Shown: positions 1-6,406, numbered from the stretch's first letter. The stretch is DNA of 8,323 bases from Bacillota bacterium (GCA_021797415.1 JAJZZT010000388.1:1-8323), one strand, 5' to 3'. Notes: generated from the sequence alone by a model not told the origin. Program-made: numbers and translations.

Positions 1-108
1 GAGGCCACGTTCAAGGGGTTTTCGCAGGATGAATTGCGCCTGTTTTCCGGGTTGTTGCGGCGTCTGCTGAGCGCGTTGGGCGAATGTGCGGACGGCGGCG
101 GAGCTTGA
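1..108 (+). CDS. C-terminal end of a probable MarR-family transcriptional regulator (partial)
   Basis: The window opens inside a reading frame that ends at TGA 106-108. The 35 visible residues include FKGFSQDELRLFSGLLRRLL followed by SALGE. This pattern, a short loop, then S-x-(D/E)-E-L, then an amphipathic helix of L-x-x-L-L-x-x-L-L type, is typical of the last dimerisation helix of MarR-family regulators. The DNA-binding domain lies outside the window, so the family call rests on this helix alone. The last residues (DGGGA) are already encoded by the first copy of the 47-bp tandem repeat, so the repeat has probably modified the C terminus. Its position just upstream of a dehydrogenase and an efflux pump fits a local repressor of those genes, which is inference. 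Confidence 0.5.
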   Translation, partial: EATFKGFSQDELRLFSGLLRRLLSALGECADGGGA

Positions 109-209
109 CGGCGGCAGGGTCGGCGATGACGGAACTTGGCAATGGCGGAGCTTGACGGCGGCAGGGTCGGCGATGACGGAACTTGGCGATGGCGGAGCTT
201 GACGGCGGC
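98..209. repeat. Tandem repeat, 47-bp unit, about 2.4 copies
   Basis: The unit starts GCGGAGCTTGACGGCGGCAG at 98 and 145, and a partial third copy starts at 192. The first two copies differ at one base (A versus G near 141 and 188). The third stops matching after about 18 bases. The first copy contains the stop codon of the upstream MarR-like gene. A 47-bp period is not a multiple of three, so the array cannot be a coding repeat. Near identity of the copies points to recent slippage or duplication. Confidence 0.9.
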
Positions 210-279
210 GTGGACTAAGCCGGCCGGGTGACATCTGGGCGACCGTTTGAATGTTAAAGTGGGCGGTTTTACCCAAATG

Positions 280-293
280 GTCAATGAATTGAC
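280..293. promoter_or_regulatory. Palindrome in the SDR leader, candidate operator
   Basis: GTCAAT-GA-ATTGAC is a perfect 6-bp inverted repeat with a 2-bp spacer. It ends 7 bases before the GAGGAGG ribosome site (301-307) of the dehydrogenase gene. A weak extended -10-like sequence (TGT-TAAAGT, 252-260) lies upstream, which would place the palindrome just after the transcription start. MarR proteins bind short palindromes in such positions, so a site for the regulator encoded upstream is plausible but not shown. Confidence 0.4.
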
Positions 294-313
294 TTAATTT
301 GAGGAGGATATGC

Positions 314-1060
314 ATGGAAAATAAACGAGTGGCTCTGGTGACGGGCGCAAGCCGGGGCATAGGCGCCGAGACGGCGATACTGCTGGCGTCCCGGGGTTAT
401 CGCGTCGCGGTGAATTACATGGCGAGTCCCGACAGGGCGAACGAGGTGGTCCAAAGGATTGAACAGGCCGGTGGCGAGGCCTGGGCGATTCAGGCGGATG
501 TGCGCTCCGCGCCGCAGGTGGAACGGATGGTGGAGGAGATGGCAAGAAGGTGGGGCGCGGTGGACGCGCTGGTGAACAATGCGAGCATGTCGTTTGCCGT
601 CAAGCCGTTCCGGGAAATGGCGTGGGACGAGTTTTCTCAGAAATTGAACGACGAGATGGGCGCCGCGTTCATCCTGACCAAGACGGTGGCGCCTTATATG
701 GTGAAAAATGGGTATGGTCGGATTGTCTATGTAGCGAGCGGCTTGGCGCGCCGCCCAACCGTGGGCATGATCGCACACGGCACGGCCAAGGCGGCTCTGG
801 TGCAGTTTGCCCGCTTCATCGCCCAGGAGTTTGGTCCGCACGGGATCACGGTCAATGTGATCTCGCCCGGTCTGGTGGACACAGAGGCGACTGCGGACAT
901 TCCGCCGCAACTGCGTGAGCGTGCGGCGGCTCTCACGCCGCTCGGCCGCATCGCCAGCGCGCAGGATGTGGCCGGAGCCATCGCGATGGTTGTCGGCGAC
1001 GACGCACGCTTTATCACGGGCGTCTATGTGCCGGTGAACGGCGGAAGCGCTATGGATTGA
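314..1060 (+). CDS. Short-chain dehydrogenase/reductase (SDR), atypical active site
   Basis: This 248-residue protein has the standard length of a classical FabG-like SDR. The Rossmann NAD(P)-binding motif TGASRGIG is at residues 10-17, D62-V63 follows strand 3, NNAS is at 88-91, the catalytic-type Ser is S142 in YVASG, and the conserved P185-G186 follows strand 6. The lysine of YxxxK is present (K159), but the tyrosine is histidine (H155, codon CAC 776-778), giving HGTAK. The Asn usually found three residues before the helix-4 glycine also looks replaced (D113 before G116). A cytosolic NAD(P)-dependent oxidoreductase would be expected, but these changes make the normal proton-relay mechanism doubtful. 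ATG 314 is chosen because GAGGAGG at 301-307 lies 6 bases upstream; the frame is open back to TTG 299, but that start would overlap the ribosome site. The MFS gene follows after 78 bases with no visible terminator, suggesting one transcript. Substrate unknown. Confidence 0.88.
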   Translation: MENKRVALVTGASRGIGAETAILLASRGYRVAVNYMASPDRANEVVQRIEQAGGEAWAIQADVRSAPQVERMVEEMARRWGAVDALVNNASMSFAVKPFREMAWDEFSQKLNDEMGAAFILTKTVAPYMVKNGYGRIVYVASGLARRPTVGMIAHGTAKAALVQFARFIAQEFGPHGITVNVISPGLVDTEATADIPPQLRERAAALTPLGRIASAQDVAGAIAMVVGDDARFITGVYVPVNGGSAMD

Positions 1061-1138
1061 AGCGGTTAAGCGCCCTATTCTGGGATCGTGCCGTGCGTCC
1101 CCGGTGCTGGCCTGAGACTGGCTTGGGAGTTGAACGCC

Positions 1139-2482
1139 GTGAGAACGAGATACGGCATACTGGCCGCCATCCTGTGCGGCGCTTTTGCGGGGAATATGGA
1201 GGCTGTGATGCCCAATGCGGCACTCTCTCGCATGCTGATTGCGCTGCATGCCACCGTGGCGGGCGGAACGTGGATTCTGACGATCTACACGCTGCTTTTC
1301 GCGGTGACGATGCCGGCGTTCGGTACTGCGGGGGACAGAGTCGGCCATGAGCGCCTCTACGTGTGGAGTCTGGTTACATTCTCCATAACAATGATATTTT
1401 CCGGACTTTCTCGCACGCTGTTGGAACTCATCGTGTGGAGAGCGCTGGCCGGAATATCCATCGCGCCATCCCTGCCTGCGGCCATGGCCATTGCATCGAA
1501 ACACTTTCCCGCGAAGGAGCGGGGCAAGGCGATGGGTATTCTCGGGATGGCGATCGCGGCCTCAACCGCCATCGGTGTGCCGGTCGGCGGTATCATCGGA
1601 CAATACGCAGGGTGGCCGGCGGTGTTTTACGCGGGAATTCCCGTGGCTCTCATCGGAATTGTGCTCAGTCTCATCGTTTTACCGAAGGGTGAGCGCCGCA
1701 AAGCGAGCGGGCGATTTGACTTTTTCGGCATGGTATATTTTACGGCGGGATCTATCTGCCTGATGTTCATTCTGACCATGAGTTCTGCAGCCAACTGGAG
1801 GACTCCCGCGATTTGGATCGTCCTGCTGTGCGCCGTCGGCAGCGCGGTTGCCTTTGTTGTCGCGGAACAGCGGAGTGCCGAACCTTTTTTGCCGTTGCGC
1901 CTGTTTCGCGCGGCCCCCTTTATGGCTGTCTCTCTGATTCGGGCGCTGCAAATGGCCGTTTTGTATGGCGTCCTGTTCCTGCTGCCGCTGTACTGGGAAC
2001 AAGTCAGGCGCGAGGCGGCGAGCAGCGCGGGGCTGGGCTTGCTGATTCTGCCGCTCGTCATCATGATCGCTGCGCCTGTTGCGGGGCAACTCACCGATCG
2101 ATGGGGCAGCAGAACCCTGGTTGTGGTCGGCATGTTTGCAACCGCGCTGGGATCGTGCGGCTTGCTGATCAATTTTGGCGGCGTCGGGAACCCCTTGATG
2201 CTGGCGAGTATGGTTGTCCTCGGGGCGGGATTTGGCTTTGTCCAGTCAGCCTCCATGACGGCAGCGACGCTTTTGCTGCCGCGGGACAGGTTTGGGGTGG
2301 GGCTTGGGGTGTTCAACATGCTGACATTTGTCGGTGGGACAATGGGGCTGGCACTGTTTGGATCGCTGACGATTTCCGCCGGGTTTCGCGCTGACTACGC
2401 TGTGATGACAGCGGCGGGGCTGACGGGCGCCATATTGGCTCTGGCCTTCTTGCGCAACGGATTCATCCAAACGGACCAGTAA
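1139..2482 (+). CDS. MFS multidrug-type efflux transporter (DHA2/EmrB-QacA-like)
   Basis: This integral membrane protein of about 447 residues has many hydrophobic helices and fits the 14-TM drug:proton antiporter branch of the major facilitator superfamily. The first helix ends in GNMEAVMPNAAL, resembling the LD-x-T-(I/V)-V-N-x-A-L-P region of that branch. Motif A is GTAGDRVGHERL (about residues 62-73), between helices 2 and 3. The antiporter motif C region is GVPVGGIIGQYAGW (about 146-159). GTG 1139 is preferred because GGGAG at 1125-1129 lies 9 bases upstream and translation then begins MRTRYG just before the first helix. In-frame alternatives are GTG 1088 and TTG 1130. It probably shares a transcript with the SDR gene, so the pair could modify and export a toxic compound; this is inference, and the substrate cannot be read from the sequence. 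Confidence 0.88.
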   Translation: MRTRYGILAAILCGAFAGNMEAVMPNAALSRMLIALHATVAGGTWILTIYTLLFAVTMPAFGTAGDRVGHERLYVWSLVTFSITMIFSGLSRTLLELIVWRALAGISIAPSLPAAMAIASKHFPAKERGKAMGILGMAIAASTAIGVPVGGIIGQYAGWPAVFYAGIPVALIGIVLSLIVLPKGERRKASGRFDFFGMVYFTAGSICLMFILTMSSAANWRTPAIWIVLLCAVGSAVAFVVAEQRSAEPFLPLRLFRAAPFMAVSLIRALQMAVLYGVLFLLPLYWEQVRREAASSAGLGLLILPLVIMIAAPVAGQLTDRWGSRTLVVVGMFATALGSCGLLINFGGVGNPLMLASMVVLGAGFGFVQSASMTAATLLLPRDRFGVGLGVFNMLTFVGGTMGLALFGSLTISAGFRADYAVMTAAGLTGAILALAFLRNGFIQTDQ

Positions 2483-2522
2483 ATGAGTCGTAATCAGCGG
2501 CGATATTGATCCTTGCGAGTGA

Positions 2523-2550
2523 TTCCGCAAACGATTCTCCCTGTTACGAT
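2523..2550 (+). promoter_or_regulatory. Predicted extended -10 promoter of the DoxX gene
   Basis: TGT-TACGAT (2542-2550) matches an extended -10 element, and TTCCGC (2523-2528) lies 16 bases upstream as a weak -35. Transcription would start near 2557, inside the palindrome at 2554-2571. It separates the DoxX gene from the SDR-MFS unit. Confidence 0.45.
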
Positions 2551-2553
2551 AAC

Positions 2554-2571
2554 AGTGTGAAATTTTACACT
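2554..2571. promoter_or_regulatory. 18-bp palindromic operator candidate before the DoxX gene
   Basis: AGTGTGAAATTTTACACT is an inverted repeat with 8 of 9 base pairs matching (AGTGTgAAA against AGTGTaAAA in the other half). It covers the predicted transcription start and ends 3 bases before the GGGAGGGG ribosome site (2575-2582). A repressor bound here would block initiation. DoxX-like genes in Bacillota can be controlled by redox- or quinone-sensing MarR/HxlR-type repressors (CatD of B. subtilis is a known case), but this sequence does not identify the regulator. Confidence 0.55.
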
Positions 2572-2588
2572 ACTGGGAGGGGATCGAG

Positions 2589-3134
2589 ATGGTCGCCTGG
2601 TTGCGCAATCATGTGGTTGCACGCTGGATCATGGCAGTCTTGCGCGTTTGGGTTGGATGGCAATGGGTGAGCGCCGGAGCCGAAAAATTGGGCTCGCCGG
2701 CTTGGACGGGGAACAAGGCGGGCACTGCCATCACCGGGTTTCTGCAGCATGCGGCGAGTCTGAGCCAAGGACCGCACCCCAGTGTTCAGGGCTGGTATGC
2801 CGGGTTCATCCATGGGGTGGCTCTTCCGGATGCCGTGTTTTTCAGCTATCTGGTGTCGTGGGGAGAAATGCTGGTCGGCCTGGCGCTGATTTTCGGTATT
2901 TTCACGACCTTCGCGGCACTGATGGGAGCGGTCATGAACACCTCCTATCTGCTAGCGGGAACTTCCAGCACGAACCCGAACATGCTCATCATCGAAGTGC
3001 TCATCTTGATTGCGGGATTCAACGCCGCCGCCTATGGAGTGGACTACTGGCTCATTCCACGGTTTCGCCGCTGGATGAAGTATGAAGTCGAGCCGTCCGC
3101 CGTCGGTGGGCTCAAACGCAAAAGCGGTGCCTGA
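2589..3134 (+). CDS. DoxX-family membrane protein
   Basis: This 181-residue protein has four predicted membrane helices (about 12-30, 82-103, 104-124 and 132-151) and a basic C-terminal tail. It carries the DoxX pattern: WVGWQWVSAGAEKL (21-34), PAWTG (37-41), FSYLVSWGEMLVGLAL (85-100), and the helix-3 sequence MNTSYLLAG (116-124) followed by NP (129-130). Members of this family are linked to quinone, thiosulfate or catechol-related redox processes, but most have no proven reaction, and none is claimed here. ATG 2589 is supported by GGGAGGGG at 2575-2582. It has its own promoter with a palindromic operator candidate and is followed by a hairpin, so it is probably monocistronic. Confidence 0.85.
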   Translation: MVAWLRNHVVARWIMAVLRVWVGWQWVSAGAEKLGSPAWTGNKAGTAITGFLQHAASLSQGPHPSVQGWYAGFIHGVALPDAVFFSYLVSWGEMLVGLALIFGIFTTFAALMGAVMNTSYLLAGTSSTNPNMLIIEVLILIAGFNAAAYGVDYWLIPRFRRWMKYEVEPSAVGGLKRKSGA

Positions 3135-3181
3135 TGCACGATGCGCGTGCTGGGGCCGCCGAATCATCCATCGGGCGGTTG

Positions 3182-3400
3182 TCAAAAATGAGAGCCGACG
3201 GCTGGGCACAGCAATCGGCTCTCATTGACTTTTAACACGGCATGCGCAATGCGTTCCTTCACATCGTCCGCCATGGACGATCCAGGATTGCCCGGCATCT
3301 CGCCGAACGTCAGGCGAAAGGCGACCTTCGCGGCGAACACTTCCTCGTAGAAACGGATTGCTTCCCTCGTGGTTCCATCCATCGTCAGATAAAATGACAA
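3182..3400 (-). pseudogene. Truncated VOC-superfamily (PhnB/YjdN-like) protein
   Basis: The minus-strand frame encodes about 72 residues. The first 55 or so look like the N-terminal half of PhnB-type VOC proteins: FYLTMDGTTREAIRFYEEVF, then a segment with TFGEMPGNP, then ERIAHAVLKV. Family members are usually around 130-150 residues. Family-like sequence stops after LKV, and the remaining residues (NESRLLCPAVGSHF) are encoded by the two arms and loop of the hairpin at 3187-3226, ending in TGA at 3184-3182. The second half of the fold, with the rest of the metal or ligand site, is absent. The start is also doubtful: the frame begins at TTG with no good ribosome site, while AAGGATAGG lies where a start at an ATT codon (about 3412) would be expected. 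I read it as a remnant. Confidence 0.7.
3187..3226. terminator. Hairpin, probable bidirectional terminator
   Basis: AATGAGAGCCGA (3187-3198) and TCGGCTCTCATT (3215-3226) form a perfect 12-bp stem with a 16-base loop. On the minus strand the stem is followed by T residues (CTCATTTTTGAC); on the plus strand by TTGACTTTTAAC. It begins 52 bases after the DoxX stop and could end that transcript. The loop is longer than in most intrinsic terminators and the stem is only half GC, so function is likely but not certain. Confidence 0.55.
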
Positions 3401-3487
3401 AATCGCAATGACCGGACCTATCCTTATGGATTATATGCTGATGGAATGAAATTAAAGCATTAAAACTGTCGTATAAAGTTATTATAG

Positions 3488-3517
3488 TTGACGTATAGGG
3501 AGTTTTTGCGGTATTGT
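3488..3517 (+). promoter_or_regulatory. Predicted sigma-A type promoter of the nitrite-reduction operon
   Basis: TTGACG (3488-3493) and TATTGT (3512-3517) are separated by 18 bases within a markedly AT-rich stretch (about 3395-3540) in otherwise GC-rich DNA. Transcription would start near 3524, giving a leader of about 50 bases before ATG 3575. I found no convincing TnrA/GlnR site (TGTNA-N7-TNACA) nearby. Confidence 0.5.
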
Positions 3518-3532
3518 ATTTCATATAAATAC
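3516..3532. promoter_or_regulatory. Inverted repeat over the predicted start of the nitrite operon transcript
   Basis: GTATTT-CATAT-AAATAC has 6-bp arms and a 5-base spacer, and is centred on the predicted transcription start (about 3524). Its placement fits a repressor site. The sequence is AT-rich, so chance is a real possibility. Confidence 0.35.
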
Positions 3533-3574
3533 GAGTTTTTATGTGAAATCCGCTTTGACGGGAGAAAACATCAC

Positions 3575-4669
3575 ATGAAGTGCATCCCTGATTCCTCCGG
3601 CAGCGGCGAATCCGCTTTGAGTCCGGTCACGCATTGTCCGTTTTGCAGTGTTCAGTGTGCGTTGCGCCGAAGTGCGTCCGGCCACACCCTGCGACCCGTT
3701 CAGACGCATACCGTCGCTCGCGGAAAAACATGCCGGAAAGGGCAGATGTCCGCCGGCGCTGTTGCAGTGGAGCGGCGCATCAGACGGGCGCTTCTGCGGA
3801 CATCCGACGGTCTTGTTCCGGTTTCGACGGAACGCGCGCTTCGTCATGCGGCGCGTTCCGTCGCGCAACTGCAGGCGCTGTACGGCCGCGAGACGGTGGG
3901 AGTGTACGGGAGCGGCGCATTGTTGAACGAGGAGGCATACCTGCTTGGAAAGTTTGCGCGCGTGGCGTTGCGCACGCCGTACATTGACTACAATGGCCGC
4001 TACTGTATGGCTTCGGCCGCGTATGCCATGAACGCCGCTTTTGGACTTGACCGCGGTCTGCCGTTTCCCGCCGAGGATATTGCAGACGCGGAATTTGTGC
4101 TGTTGCTTGGCGCCAATCTGGCGGAGTGCCAGCCGACGCTTGTGCAGTACCTCGTCCAGATGCGCAAACGCGGAGGCAGGCTGACGGTGGTCGATCCGCG
4201 CCGGACGCGCACGGCGGACCTGGCGGATGAGCATCTGGCCATCGCGCCCGGAGCGGACCGCCAAGGACTCGTTCTCGGTCTCGTTGGCGCGGGCAATACC
4301 GGGACGCTGCTGGCTACTTTTTTTGCCGGACGGATTGCGCAGGCGGCGAGATGGCATGCGGATTTTGGCATCGCATTGATCCCGATGGCCGTCGTGCTGT
4401 TGCTGTTGATCTTTGTGGCGAAGGAGGCTCCGACACGAAGCGGAGCGGGCGGGCTGGGCGGTTTTTTCCTGCCCATCATTCTCGGATACGCCAAGGCGAC
4501 GCTGGGTCATTACCAGGTGGGATTTGCCGTGCTGGCGGGCGTTTCAGCCATCGCGCTGACGGTGATTGTGCGCGTCCGCGCAAGGTGGATGGCACAGTCG
4601 TCTGTGTTCGCGGCGCTCCTGGATACGCGCCGGGATGATTTGTTCGAACAGGAGAGTCAGGCCCAATGA
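3575..4669 (+). pseudogene. In-frame chimera: nitrate reductase N-terminus joined to two fragments of a NarK/NasA-type nitrate transporter
   Basis: This open frame of 364 codons has three parts. Residues about 1-236 match the start of an assimilatory/NapA-like molybdopterin nitrate reductase: a [4Fe-4S] motif C21-x2-C24-x3-C28-x24-C53, the segment IDYNGRYCMASA (137-148) with the Mo-ligand-type C144, the MGD-binding GANLAECQPT (179-188), and VVDPRRTRTADLADEHLAIA then PGAD (205-228). Such enzymes usually run to about 700 residues, so two thirds is missing. From G238 the sequence becomes transporter-like: GAGNTGTLLATFF and two helices to VAKEAPTR (288). It then jumps to AGGLGGFFLPIILG (291-304) and the last helices. 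In NarK-type proteins these blocks are separated by roughly 150 residues. The product could neither reduce nor transport nitrate. ATG 3575 has GGGAG 10 bases upstream. Two in-frame joins without a stop suggest recent deletions, or an assembly error. Confidence 0.8.
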
Positions 4670-4713
4670 TCGGCGGGGGGACAGCGCAAAAACTCATCAC
4701 AGGGGGTATCCGG

Positions 4714-6219
4714 ATGAACAAGATAGAGGAGCTCAAGAGTGCGCGCGACGGCCTGCTGATCATGGAGGACCTGAAGCGATTTGCCGCCGGCGGATACGAT
4801 TCGATCCCGGAGGACGACATGACGCGGCTGCGTTGGGCCGGGTTGTTCGCGCGCAACACCACGCCGGGTCACTTCATGTTGCGCGTGCGCGTGCCGGCGG
4901 GAGTACTCGAAGCGCAGCAGTGGAAGACGCTGGGGAAATTGGCCGAGAGCTATGGTCGATCGATCATGGATATCACCACACGCCAGGGTGTTCAGTTGCG
5001 CTGGATCCGCATCGAGGATGCGCCGGCCATTTTTGCGCGACTCGCCGCCGTCGGCCTGTCTCCGTTGCAGACTGGACACGACAATGCGCGCAATGTGATG
5101 AGCTGTCCTGTCGCGGGGCTCGATCCCCGCGAGTGGGCGGATGTGCAAGACGCGGTGCGTGCCGTCAACAGCATGATCGTGGGCAACCGGGAATTTTCCA
5201 ATCTCCCGCGCAAGTTCAACATTGCAATCACCGGCTGTCCCGATGATTGCGGGCACAGCGAGATCAACGATATCGGCGTGGTTCCCGTGCACGCGGCGGA
5301 CGGGCGCGTGCGGTTTTGCGTCCGGGTCGGGGGAGCGCTCGGTCCGACGTACCACCGGATTGCCGAATGGATGCCGGGATCGATCGCGCGCCGGGAGATT
5401 GCGCCTGTCTGCCGGGCGATCCTGGAACTGTACCGCGATTTTGGGCCGCGCGACAAGCGCCACAAGGCGCGCCTGTTCCATCTGCTGGACCGATGGGGGA
5501 TGGAGCGGTTCGCTTCACTGGTCCGGAAGCGCTCCGGCGTGTCTTTTGATTCTGCCCCGGTCGTCCTGCCGCATGGAGCGCAGCGGCGGGATCACATCGG
5601 GATTTACCGGGAACGCGATTCGCTGCGCGCGTATGTCGGGCTGCTTGTGCCGGTCGGGAGCATCACGGCGCAACAATGGCTCGCGATCGGGAACATGGCC
5701 GCCAGGTACGGAACGGGACAGGTGCGCTTGACCGCCGGCCAGAATATTGTGGTGCCGCACATTCACCGCAGTGAACTGGACGCCTTTCTGGCGGAGGATG
5801 TCATCGTCGCCCTGTCGCCGATGCCAAACCCATTTTTGCGGGGCACCGTGAGCTGCACGGGGAAACAATTTTGCGACAAGGCCATCATCGAGACCAAGCA
5901 GGTGGCCCGCGCGATTGCCGACCATCTTGATCATACGGTCGAGGCCAGTGAGCGTCCGCTGCACATTCACTGGTCCGGGTGCCCGAATTCGTGCGGGCAA
6001 CACCAGGTGGCGGACATCGGGTTGCAGGGCACGAAGGTCCGCCTGGACGGGAGGATGACTGACGCCGTCGACATCCATCTCGGCGGCGCTGTCGCGCCGG
6101 AGGGTTCGCGCGTGTATCGCGAGCGTGTGCCAGTGAGCGAATTGCCTGAAGTGATGCGCTGCCTGGTCGAAGGGATCATGCAGGAACAGCGGGACGGCAC
6201 GCCGCCATCGGCAGGATGA
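4714..6219 (+). CDS. nirA: Ferredoxin-dependent assimilatory nitrite reductase (NirA type)
   Basis: This 501-residue soluble enzyme would reduce nitrite to ammonium with six electrons, using siroheme coupled to a [4Fe-4S] cluster. The nitrite/sulfite reductase layout is visible: two ferredoxin-like half-domains (about 45-110 and 295-360) and two siroheme/cluster domains. The cluster ligands are C381-x5-C387 (SCTGKQFC) and C423-x3-C427 (SGCPNSCGQ). Basic residues of the substrate pocket are likely R57, R59, R90 and R96. CTGKQFC fits nitrite reductases better than sulfite reductases, and the nitrate-reductase fragment upstream supports nitrite, but a sulfite role cannot be excluded. ATG 4714 has AGGGGG 7 bases upstream. 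An in-frame ATG at 4666 overlaps the preceding frame as ATGA, with AGGAG 11 bases upstream, and would add 16 residues. All key residues appear intact. The electron donor is not encoded in the window. Confidence 0.88.
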   Translation: MNKIEELKSARDGLLIMEDLKRFAAGGYDSIPEDDMTRLRWAGLFARNTTPGHFMLRVRVPAGVLEAQQWKTLGKLAESYGRSIMDITTRQGVQLRWIRIEDAPAIFARLAAVGLSPLQTGHDNARNVMSCPVAGLDPREWADVQDAVRAVNSMIVGNREFSNLPRKFNIAITGCPDDCGHSEINDIGVVPVHAADGRVRFCVRVGGALGPTYHRIAEWMPGSIARREIAPVCRAILELYRDFGPRDKRHKARLFHLLDRWGMERFASLVRKRSGVSFDSAPVVLPHGAQRRDHIGIYRERDSLRAYVGLLVPVGSITAQQWLAIGNMAARYGTGQVRLTAGQNIVVPHIHRSELDAFLAEDVIVALSPMPNPFLRGTVSCTGKQFCDKAIIETKQVARAIADHLDHTVEASERPLHIHWSGCPNSCGQHQVADIGLQGTKVRLDGRMTDAVDIHLGGAVAPEGSRVYRERVPVSELPEVMRCLVEGIMQEQRDGTPPSAG

Positions 6220-6279
6220 AAATGTGCTGGGCCGGTGCCATGCCCTATGCCCGGCGGGTTCCGCGCCGCGGACAAGGTT

Positions 6280-6365
6280 TGCTGGGCCGCCAGCATCCCT
6301 TTGCTCGTCGCGAGTTTAGCGATAGCGGTGTCCGAGCAGGAGCAAAGGGATACTGGCGGCTAGCA
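6280..6365 (+). repeat. Very long imperfect hairpin in the nirA-sirB spacer
   Basis: Arms 6286-6306 (GCCGCCAGCATCCCTTTGCTC on the top strand) and 6340-6360 pair over 21 positions with one C/A mismatch, around a 33-base loop. After a small internal loop, TGCT (6280-6283) also pairs with AGCA (6362-6365). The loop carries a smaller hairpin option (CTCG-TCG-CGAG), and 6280-6295 can fold alone as TGCTGG-GCCG-CCAGCA, so competing structures exist. TGCTGGGCCG also occurs at 6225-6234, 55 bases before its copy at 6280. No U-run follows, so this is not a simple terminator. It could tune expression or RNA processing between the two genes, or be a small palindromic repeat element. Confidence 0.8.
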
Positions 6366-6406
6366 GAAGACATTTTCAAGACATCCTATTTGCGGGAGTG
6401 ATACAG

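Noticed and set aside
98..209. CRISPR array
   Set aside because: The copies are directly adjacent with no unique spacers of constant length, so this is a simple tandem repeat.
281..1504. Long minus-strand reading frame opposite the SDR and MFS genes
   Set aside because: It is rich in R, H and G, has no recognisable domain, and mirrors two well-supported plus-strand genes; it is an antisense shadow of GC-rich codons.
2483..2509. Nine-codon mini-ORF (MSRNQRRY, stop) just after the MFS stop
   Set aside because: It has no ribosome site of its own and no link to the downstream gene; too short to support.
2554..2572. Rex or FNR/CRP site before the DoxX gene
   Set aside because: The palindrome centre and outer bases do not fit TTGTGAA-N4-TTCACAA, nor the FNR or CRP half-sites; kept as an unassigned operator.
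3488..3574. N-terminal extension of the chimera from TTG 3488
   Set aside because: It would translate through the predicted promoter, including the -35 element; ATG 3575 has a ribosome site, and the cysteine motif follows at a normal distance.
3539..4510. Minus-strand frame of over 300 codons opposite the chimera
   Set aside because: No domain or ribosome site is visible, and the plus strand has clear Fe-S, molybdopterin and transporter motifs.
6280..6365. Intrinsic terminator after nirA
   Set aside because: The stem is strong, but no T-run follows and the loop is 33 bases.
6220..6406. Cobalamin riboswitch or T-box leader before sirB
   Set aside because: No B12 box (GCCACTG-like) and no T-box core (GGGTGG-x-ACCGCG) could be found.
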